Shown here: positions 1 through 4,556 of the stretch, in pieces
Layout of the letters: every line of letters starts with the position of its first letter
Numbering within the stretch: the first letter of the stretch is position 1
Source: an uncultured Pedobacter sp.
GTDB lineage: Bacteria; Bacteroidota; Bacteroidia; Sphingobacteriales; Sphingobacteriaceae
Direction: 5' to 3'
Length of the DNA: 6,346 bases
Assembly: GCA_946478755.1 (NCBI GenBank)
Contig: CAMLDJ010000311.1
Coordinates: 1-6,346, forward strand
Made by a program: the position numbers and the translations under genes
The notes under the pieces: generated by a model
Told to the model about the DNA's origin: nothing
The model's input: only the letters and a program-made list of their open reading frames with translations
Databases searched by the model: none

Positions 1-214
1 ACTTTTCGGGATCAATCTGTGTCCGAACTTCCCATATTTTGAAAAAAAGCTCCTGAAGCACTTCTTTTACCAGGTCGTCAGATTTGAGAAGTTTAAACAA
101 GTTTCCGGCTATCCGATGTTTATAGTTATCGTATAAGATTTCAAACGCACGCTCGTCCCCATCTTTCAATTGAAGCAATAAAGACTTCTCATCGGTTTGA
201 TTAATGTTGACCAT
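1..214 (-). CDS. ECF-type RNA polymerase sigma factor, N-terminal part (cut by window edge)
   Basis: The reading frame enters from the left edge. Its start codon is the reverse complement of CAT at 212-214, and 71 codons are visible. An in-frame stop lies a few codons upstream of this ATG and no later Met precedes the conserved region, so the start is well supported. The visible protein begins MVNINQTDEKSLLLQLKDGD, then has ERAFEILYDNY (about residues 21-31) and LVKEVLQELFFKIWEVR (about 48-64). This is the usual sigma-70 region 2 pattern of Bacteroidetes ECF factors: a 'GDE.AF..LY..Y' helix followed by 'vkEvlQElF.kiWe.R'. Region 2 binds core RNA polymerase and the -10-like element. Region 4, which reads the -35-like element, lies outside the window. 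Many Bacteroidetes ECF factors work with a FecR-type anti-sigma and a SusC/D-type receptor, but no partner is visible here. The regulon is unknown. The family call is confident; the subgroup is not. Confidence 0.88.
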   Translation of the reverse strand, partial: MVNINQTDEKSLLLQLKDGDERAFEILYDNYKHRIAGNLFKLLKSDDLVKEVLQELFFKIWEVRTQIDPEK

Positions 215-222
215 TCGTATTA

Positions 223-250
223 CAAATATACATTAACTTAAAAAAACAAG
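223..250 (-). promoter_or_regulatory. Bacteroidetes-type promoter for the sigma factor gene
   Basis: On the minus strand, positions 230-223 read TATATTTG, an exact match to the Bacteroidetes -7 consensus TAnnTTTG. A TTG at 249-247 (preceded by C at 250) could be the -33 element, with a 16-base spacer that is somewhat short. The G of the -7 box is only 8 bases before the A of the start codon at 214, so transcription would start at or just before the ATG. That implies a leaderless or nearly leaderless mRNA. The -7 box is the convincing part; the -33 assignment is weak. Confidence 0.5.
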
Positions 251-441
251 GTAGTAAAAAAACCGAATACGCTACTGCTATTGAAATTAGCAATTTGCTT
301 TTTTTTTTGTAACTTCCTGCGAGGTTTTATGGAACGTAAATTTCTTTTTAACGATTTCCCTTGCTATTCATGTCTAGTATCTAATTGAAAAACAGTACTT
401 TGCATAATTGTATTAAGTGATTCTAAAGACTATCTCTTGCA

Positions 442-470
442 TTTGAGCATCTGATTTTCAGAAGCTTAAA
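442..470. other. Imperfect 13-bp hairpin in intergenic DNA
   Basis: Positions 442-454 can pair with 458-470 around a TTT loop. The inner TCTGA/TCAGA (450-454 with 458-462) is perfect. There is one A-A mismatch (449/463), then AGC/GCT (446-448 with 464-466), one G-T wobble (445/467) and three A-T pairs. No T-tract follows on either strand, so it does not look like an intrinsic terminator. It could be an operator, part of a small RNA or a 5' leader structure, or chance in AT-rich DNA. The pairing is visible in the sequence; any role is unknown. Confidence 0.35.
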
Positions 471-625
471 AAGACTATATCCTTTTATTCAACCTTAATT
501 TAATAGTAAAAAGTGCTTTTCTTATCTTTCGAAGAAAAACATCTTAAAATTGACGTTTTAAAAACGACTTCCATGAAATTCCCTTTTCCAAACGATGTGT
601 GCAATTTGAGAAGAATCTGTAATAA

Positions 626-1723
626 ATGAAAAAACTTATATTTACGGTCTTAATTATTTTGACCAGCAATTTCGTATCAGCACAAAACCACGAAAAAGAA
701 GTTTTAGAATATCTTCAAAAAGAAATGCAGGAGCAAAAAATTCCTGGATTGCAAGTTAGTGTAATTAAAAACAACAAGCTGATCTTGTCAAAAACAATGG
801 GATTGTCAAACATCACATTTTCTATACCTGCCGAAGACAATACAATATTTTCAATAAATTCGATAGCAAAAATATTTGCAGCAACGGCAATTATGCAATT
901 GGCCGAAGAAAACAAAATCGAAATTGAGCAGCCAATCTCAAAATATCTTAATGGATTACCAACAAATTGGGGAACAATTACAGTAAAACAATTGCTGAGT
1001 CACACCTCTGGACTTCCCGACATTGAAAATTCAAGTACAGGAGAATTGGTGGGTGGAAAAGGACAAGATTCGGCTTGGGTAAAAGTTCAGAAAATGCCTT
1101 TGCAGTTTAAAGCGGGAGAAGATTTTAGTTATAATGCCACCAATTATGTTTTGATACAAAAAATCATCGAAAAATACAGCGGTTTACCATTCGAAGCATT
1201 TGTTCAAAAAACTCAATTCAACATTGCTAAAATGGAAAAAACAGTATATGGAAATTCATTTGATGTAATAGAAAATAAAAGTCCCACGTATTGTTTTTAC
1301 TATTTTGATAAGGCAATTGGCGACTATGTTAAAGGCACACATTTAATCGAAACTTATGAAAGTTTCCCCACAATAATGAGAACGGATGCAGGTGCTTTTT
1401 CAACATCAAATGACCTTGCAAAATGGATTATTGCATTACAAACTGGAAAATTCCTAAAAAATAAATCAAGTTTAGGGACAATGTGGGAACCCGTAAAATT
1501 GAATAATGGAAAATATGGTGGTTTTGGCGGAATTTTAAATGGTTACGCGTTAGGCTGGCCCGTAATAATTAGGGAAAATCATCCAGGAATAGCACCAATT
1601 GGAGGCGGACGAGCTTCAATTGCAATTTATCCAAAAGACGATTTAGCAATAATTTTATTTACAAATTTATCAGGAATTCCAGTCGAAGAAATGGCAGACC
1701 ACATTTCAAAATTATATTTATAA
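626..1723 (+). CDS. Secreted serine hydrolase of the beta-lactamase / DD-peptidase (class C-like) family
   Basis: The protein has 365 residues. Residues 1-19 form a signal peptide: MKK, a hydrophobic core and VSA, with probable cleavage before Q20. It is therefore exported to the periplasm or beyond. The mature part follows the beta-lactamase family (PF00144) layout. S79-I-A-K82 is the SxxK nucleophile motif, preceded by FSINS. LLSHTSGLP (about 123-131) is the conserved segment after it. FSYNATNY (167-174) occupies the YxN site, and TDAGAFSTSNDLAKW (about 252-266) follows. The end has IGGGR (325-329), YP (335-336) and LFTN (344-347). The family includes penicillin-binding DD-peptidases, esterases and peptidases, and resistance cannot be claimed. 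Two motifs deviate: YxN reads Y-N-A, and the KTG/HxG site reads P-I-G. From memory, related Bacteroidetes proteins have YNQTNY and x-T-GGGR here, so this may be subfamily character rather than inactivation. ATG 626 is the natural start because the signal peptide begins there; the ribosome site is weak. GC is about 32% in sampled rows, suggesting lateral acquisition. Confidence 0.88.
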   Translation: MKKLIFTVLIILTSNFVSAQNHEKEVLEYLQKEMQEQKIPGLQVSVIKNNKLILSKTMGLSNITFSIPAEDNTIFSINSIAKIFAATAIMQLAEENKIEIEQPISKYLNGLPTNWGTITVKQLLSHTSGLPDIENSSTGELVGGKGQDSAWVKVQKMPLQFKAGEDFSYNATNYVLIQKIIEKYSGLPFEAFVQKTQFNIAKMEKTVYGNSFDVIENKSPTYCFYYFDKAIGDYVKGTHLIETYESFPTIMRTDAGAFSTSNDLAKWIIALQTGKFLKNKSSLGTMWEPVKLNNGKYGGFGGILNGYALGWPVIIRENHPGIAPIGGGRASIAIYPKDDLAIILFTNLSGIPVEEMADHISKLYL

Positions 1724-1911
1724 AACGAAAAAAAACAGTAAAAAAATCTTAAAAAATCTTTTTCCTTTTTATTAAATCGGAAATGAGGGACAAACTTAGT
1801 AAAAGCATCGACAAAAAAATCAAAGCAAAAGAGGCTGAAGTCTGCGTAAGGCACAGAATTTCAGCCTCTTTTATGGAAGTTATCTATAGTATTTATTGTT
1901 ATTTTGGGGGT
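1724..1911. other. Convergent gap between the hydrolase gene and mnmE
   Basis: This is 188 bases without a supported gene. It begins with an A-rich stretch containing a perfect tandem repeat of the 10-mer AAAAAATCTT (1741-1750 and 1751-1760), and later holds the terminator hairpin at 1827-1872. A plus-strand frame from the ATG at 1783 runs 71 codons through the hairpin and into the antisense of mnmE, so I do not accept it as a gene. Confidence 0.6.
1827..1872. terminator. Bidirectional intrinsic terminator between convergent genes
   Basis: AAAAGAGGCTGAA (1827-1839) pairs perfectly with TTCAGCCTCTTTT (1860-1872), giving 13 base pairs. A G-T wobble (1840/1859) and an inner TCTG/CAGA stem (1841-1844 with 1854-1857) extend it, leaving a loop of about nine bases. 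The A4/T4 ends give a short U-run whichever strand is transcribed, the usual form of a shared terminator. It lies 39 bases beyond the mnmE stop and about 100 bases beyond the hydrolase stop, so it can serve both genes. Confidence 0.85.
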
Positions 1912-3282
1912 CTATTTTCCGATACAAAACTTGCTAAATATATTCTCCAGCAAATCATCCGTGGTCACTTGTCCTGTAATCTCCCCAAGGTAATGTAAGG
2001 CCTGCTTAATATCCATCGCCAGAAAGTCAGAAGTAACCGGATTATCCAGCCCTTCAGCCACGCTGTTCAAAGCGGCCCTGGTTCTTTGCAAAGCCTCTAC
2101 ATGCCTGATATTGGTCACCATAGTATGGTTATCCGATAATTGATCACCTATCGCGATATCGTATAGCAACTGCTTCAATTCTTCTATATGCTGCTGTTCT
2201 TTAGCAGAAATGTCAATAAAACCGATATCAGCCGGTAATTTTAGTTCCTTTAACCGGTCGCTGAAAGAAAGGTCCATTTTATTGGCAACGGCAAGAAACG
2301 GGACCCCAGGTTTGTGCAACCGTAAAACATCCTCCTCTATTTCCGCGTCAGAAAGATTGACCACATCAAACAAATAAACCAATACGGCCGACTGGCTGAT
2401 CTTCTGCATGGTCTTCTCCACGCCTATCGCCTCAATCGTATCTGTCGCTTCGCGGATACCGGCAGTATCGATCAACCTGAAATTAATACCGTTTATATTC
2501 AATACCTCTTCAATGGTATCCCTGGTGGTACCTGCAATTTCACTTACAATTGCGCGGTCCTCATTTAACAACGCGTTTAACAAAGTTGACTTACCAGCAT
2601 TTGGCCTGCCTGCAATGACCGTATTGATCCCCAGCTTAATCACATTGCCCAGTTCAAAAGAACGGATCAGCTTGTTCAGTACCAGGGTGATCTTCCCGAT
2701 GAGCTCCTGCAGCTGGTCCCTGTTGGCAAATTCAACATCCTCCTCTGCAAAATCAAGCTCCAGCTCAATCATAGATGCAAAATGGATCAGCTGCTCGCGC
2801 AATACGTTCAGCTCATTGCTGAAACCTCCCCTAAGCTGATTCATAGCCACATTATGCGCCGCTGCTGAATCTGAAGAGATCAGGTCGGCAACCGCTTCAG
2901 CCTGAGAAAGATCCAGGCCACCATTTAAAAAAGCCCTTAAGGTAAACTCCCCTGGTTTGGCCGCTGAGGCTCCTCTCCTGATCAGTAAATTGATGATCTG
3001 CTGAATAATGTAGTTCGATCCATGGCAAGAAATCTCCACCACATTCTCCTTGGTATAGGATTTAGGAGCAATAAACAAACTCACAAGTACTTCATCAATA
3101 ACTACATTGCCGTCTTTAATTAAACCAAAATGTATCGTATGCGAATCCTGTGCAAGCAGGTCTTTCCCGCTAAATACGGAGTTCGTAATCGCAATAGCAT
3201 CCTTTCCTGAAAGGCGGATTACCCCTATAGCACCCACTCCAGGCGGGGTAGATAAAGCAACTATAGTCTCATTTGTAATCAT
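1912..3282 (-). CDS. mnmE: tRNA uridine-5-carboxymethylaminomethyl(34) synthesis GTPase MnmE (TrmE)
   Basis: MnmE works with MnmG to install (carboxymethyl)aminomethyl groups at C5 of wobble uridine 34 in certain tRNAs, using a methylene-folate donor and GTP hydrolysis. It acts in the cytoplasm, usually as a dimer. The 456-residue length matches the family (about 450-460). The N-terminal folate-binding domain starts ITNETIVALSTPPGVGAIGV. A helical domain flanks an inserted G domain: GRPNAGKS (225-232) is the P loop, GTTRDT (251-256) is G2, DTAG (272-275) is G3, NKMD (334-337) is G4 and SAK (359-361) is G5. The protein ends FCIGK, the hallmark C-terminal motif with the conserved cysteine (Cys453), and the stop is TAG. 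A TTG two codons upstream (3288) is in frame. I prefer the ATG at 3282 because AAGGA at 3293-3289 sits 6 bases before it, which is too close for the TTG. It is convergent with the hydrolase gene and divergent from the AI-2E gene, so it is probably monocistronic. Confidence 0.97.
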   Translation of the reverse strand: MITNETIVALSTPPGVGAIGVIRLSGKDAIAITNSVFSGKDLLAQDSHTIHFGLIKDGNVVIDEVLVSLFIAPKSYTKENVVEISCHGSNYIIQQIINLLIRRGASAAKPGEFTLRAFLNGGLDLSQAEAVADLISSDSAAAHNVAMNQLRGGFSNELNVLREQLIHFASMIELELDFAEEDVEFANRDQLQELIGKITLVLNKLIRSFELGNVIKLGINTVIAGRPNAGKSTLLNALLNEDRAIVSEIAGTTRDTIEEVLNINGINFRLIDTAGIREATDTIEAIGVEKTMQKISQSAVLVYLFDVVNLSDAEIEEDVLRLHKPGVPFLAVANKMDLSFSDRLKELKLPADIGFIDISAKEQQHIEELKQLLYDIAIGDQLSDNHTMVTNIRHVEALQRTRAALNSVAEGLDNPVTSDFLAMDIKQALHYLGEITGQVTTDDLLENIFSKFCIGK

Positions 3283-3288
3283 GGGCAA

Positions 3289-3293
3289 TCCTT
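3289..3293 (-). promoter_or_regulatory. Ribosome binding site deciding the mnmE start
   Basis: On the minus strand, 3293-3289 reads AAGGA, six bases ahead of the ATG at 3282-3280. The same motif would be only one base from the alternative TTG at 3288. The spacing therefore supports the ATG start, giving 456 rather than 458 residues. Confidence 0.6.
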
Positions 3294-3304
3294 GTTAAGT
3301 TTAA

Positions 3305-3317
3305 TTTGTGGCACAAA
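3305..3317. promoter_or_regulatory. Short palindrome in the mnmE / AI-2E divergent promoter region
   Basis: TTTGTG (3305-3310) and CACAAA (3312-3317) are perfect inverted repeats around a single G. The site sits in the 93-base gap between two divergent genes and overlaps the candidate mnmE -7 box, where a repressor could act. At six bases per arm in AT-rich DNA it may also be chance. Confidence 0.2.
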
Positions 3318-3321
3318 ATTA
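3314..3321 (-). promoter_or_regulatory. Candidate -7 box for mnmE
   Basis: Positions 3321-3314 on the minus strand read TAATTTTG, matching TAnnTTTG exactly. It lies about 30 bases upstream of the mnmE ATG, giving a leader of roughly 20-25 bases that contains the AAGGA ribosome site. I find no TTTG or TTG at the right distance for a -33 element, so this rests on one box. It partly overlaps the interrupted palindrome at 3305-3317. Confidence 0.4.
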
Positions 3322-3375
3322 GCCAAACATTCGGTACCTTATACTATTACCGCTTCAAAATCAAACAAATTACCA

Positions 3376-4509
3376 ATGAAAGACATGCCTCTTACCGTCC
3401 GACGGTCGATCGAATTACTTGGAGTAGTCCTTGTTACGGCTATTCTTGTGGTTGGAAACGACATTATTATGCCTGTAATCATGGCCTTCTTTATCACCAT
3501 CCTGCTGTTGCCTATGTACAGGTTTTTGATTAGATGCAAATTCCCGGAGATAGCAGCCATTATCCTGCCGATCCTATTACTGGCCATATTTCTGGGGCTT
3601 ATCGTATGGTTTTTCTCGGCACAGGTCGCCAACCTGGTGAGCGATTTTCCTCAGATCAAGAAAAACGTGAGCGCCCACCTGAACGCGATCAGCGCATGGA
3701 TCAACAGCATCAGCCATTTCTCCACCAAAGAACAGGTGAAGTTTATCAACGACAAAAGTAACGACCTGTTGGGGATGGCCGGAAAAGCTGCAAGCGGTGC
3801 AGCGGTAACCTTAAGCTCAATCTTCGTCTTTGTGGGGCTGCTGCCTATTTATATCTACCTGATGCTCTTTTATAAGGACATCCTATTGCGTTTCGTTTTC
3901 ATGTGGTTTAAGTCAGACCACCATCCTAAAGTAAAAGAAGCCATTTACGAAACAGAAGCCATCATTAAAAATTACCTGCTGGGCTTGCTGATCCAGGTGA
4001 CCTATATGACCATTTTACTGGGTGGTATCTTAATGCTTCTCGGCATTAAACACGCCCTGCTGATCGGGGTGATCTTTGCCATCCTTAACCTGATCCCCTA
4101 TGTAGGTGCCTTACTCGGAAACATCATTGGGGTACTGCTTACGCTAACTTCCTCAACGGAGCTTTGGCCTGTCCTTACCGTTTTATGTGTGATAGCCGGA
4201 GTTCAGTTCCTGGACAACAACATCCTGATGCCACGGATAGTCGGCTCGAAGGTGAAGATCAATGCCTTATTTGCGATCCTGGGGGTGATCATTGGCGGAA
4301 GCATTGCCGGCGTATCCGGGATGTTCCTGTCTATGCCGATCATCGCGGTATTAAAGGTGATATTCGATAGAACAGAGACCTTTAAACAATGGGGCGTATT
4401 GTTGGGTGATGAAAGACCATCAAAAAGCCCGATGACCTTTCCGGCATTCAGGAAAAAGAAAGCTGTGCCCGAAAAGCCAGGGGTAGAAAAGACAAAAGAG
4501 AAGGATTAA
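3376..4509 (+). CDS. AI-2E family transporter / PerM-like membrane protein
   Basis: This is a 377-residue polytopic inner-membrane protein of the AI-2E transporter family (PF01594, formerly UPF0118). Members have been linked to autoinducer-2 export or to sodium/proton antiport and other roles, so the substrate is unknown here. About seven to eight hydrophobic segments are visible: 12-26, 29-50, 57-80, 142-166, 200-224, 226-257 (perhaps two spans), 262-280 and 295-330. A soluble stretch (about 82-138) follows the third, as is typical. LIPYVGALLGN (239-249) and DNNILMPRIVG (280-290) match the family's conserved segments. The tail (about 345-377) is rich in Lys, Glu and Pro and ends KTKEKD. The open frame extends back to a TTG at 3292. 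I choose the ATG at 3376 because the extra 28 residues look like non-coding translation and would overlap the divergent promoter. ATG 3385 is an alternative. No clear ribosome site precedes either. The last four codons and the stop form part of a hairpin. Confidence 0.9.
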   Translation: MKDMPLTVRRSIELLGVVLVTAILVVGNDIIMPVIMAFFITILLLPMYRFLIRCKFPEIAAIILPILLLAIFLGLIVWFFSAQVANLVSDFPQIKKNVSAHLNAISAWINSISHFSTKEQVKFINDKSNDLLGMAGKAASGAAVTLSSIFVFVGLLPIYIYLMLFYKDILLRFVFMWFKSDHHPKVKEAIYETEAIIKNYLLGLLIQVTYMTILLGGILMLLGIKHALLIGVIFAILNLIPYVGALLGNIIGVLLTLTSSTELWPVLTVLCVIAGVQFLDNNILMPRIVGSKVKINALFAILGVIIGGSIAGVSGMFLSMPIIAVLKVIFDRTETFKQWGVLLGDERPSKSPMTFPAFRKKKAVPEKPGVEKTKEKD

Positions 4510-4525
4510 CCCGCTCTTTTGTCTT
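4489..4525. terminator. 12-bp hairpin enclosing the stop codon of the AI-2E gene
   Basis: AAGACAAAAGAG (4489-4500) is the exact reverse complement of CTCTTTTGTCTT (4514-4525). The 13-base loop contains the TAA stop of the plus-strand gene. No T-run follows on the plus strand, but on the minus strand the right arm is T-rich and continues into TTCTACC. It is therefore more likely to act on argS transcripts, possibly together with the next hairpin. A translating ribosome on the AI-2E mRNA would disrupt it. Confidence 0.55.
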
Positions 4526-4526
4526 G

Positions 4527-4554
4527 AGCAGGCATCGCCTGCTTTAGGTATTTT
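4527..4554. terminator. Terminator-like hairpin between the convergent AI-2E and argS genes
   Basis: AGCAGGC (4527-4533) pairs perfectly with GCCTGCT (4537-4543) around an ATC loop. TTTAGGTATTTT follows on the plus strand, giving a compact GC-rich stem and an imperfect U-tract for the AI-2E transcript. The hairpin starts two bases after the preceding one ends and lies 13 bases past the argS stop. The T-tract is interrupted, so termination efficiency is uncertain. Confidence 0.6.
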
Positions 4555-4556
4555 CT

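Larger units (their letters stand above)
215..625. other. AT-rich intergenic region of 411 bases, no gene found
   Basis: This stretch lies between the divergent sigma factor and hydrolase genes. A sample row (361-420) has 16 G/C of 60. It holds the minus-strand promoter near 223-250, a run of ten T at 299-308, a 9-bp direct repeat (AAAGACTAT at 425-433 and 470-478) around a hairpin at 442-470, and an interrupted palindrome CGTTTT-A-AAAACG at 554-566. No frame gives a convincing protein. The longest start-to-stop I followed is a 19-codon frame from 329, which resembles nothing I know. No exact TAnnTTTG box is present on the plus strand, so the hydrolase promoter cannot be placed with confidence. 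The nearest approximation is TATCTTTC at 523-530, one mismatch, with no -33 partner. Confidence 0.7.

Noticed and set aside
329..388. Possible 19-codon small protein beginning MERKFLFND
   Set aside because: There is a GCGAGG-like sequence ahead of it, but it is very short, resembles nothing known, and such frames are expected by chance.
554..566. CGTTTT-A-AAAACG interrupted palindrome upstream of the hydrolase
   Set aside because: Six-base arms made mostly of A/T, and no promoter nearby that it could control; too weak to call an operator.
1184..1257. Reading the hydrolase gene as a resistance determinant
   Set aside because: The fold family covers many peptidases and esterases, and the YxN and KTG-type motifs are altered; sequence alone does not support a resistance claim.
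1741..1760. Tandem 10-mer AAAAAATCTT twice
   Set aside because: Two copies of an A-rich word in A-rich DNA just after a stop codon; there is no array and no sign of CRISPR or an integration site.
1627..1854. Minus-strand 75-codon Phe-rich frame
   Set aside because: Its Phe/Lys-rich composition is what A-rich non-coding DNA gives when read backwards. It overlaps the hydrolase 3' end and the terminator.
1783..1998. Plus-strand 71-codon frame after the hydrolase gene
   Set aside because: It runs through the terminator hairpin and into the antisense of the mnmE 3' end; there is no ribosome site and no recognisable motif.
2408..2839. Plus-strand 143-codon Ser-rich frame inside mnmE
   Set aside because: It is an antisense shadow of the MnmE G domain, low in complexity (Ser runs), and wholly contained in a well-supported gene.
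3292..3375. TTG-initiated 28-residue N-terminal extension of the AI-2E protein
   Set aside because: The extra residues do not resemble the family's N terminus, the region carries the mnmE promoter box, and ATG 3376 gives a normal length and topology.
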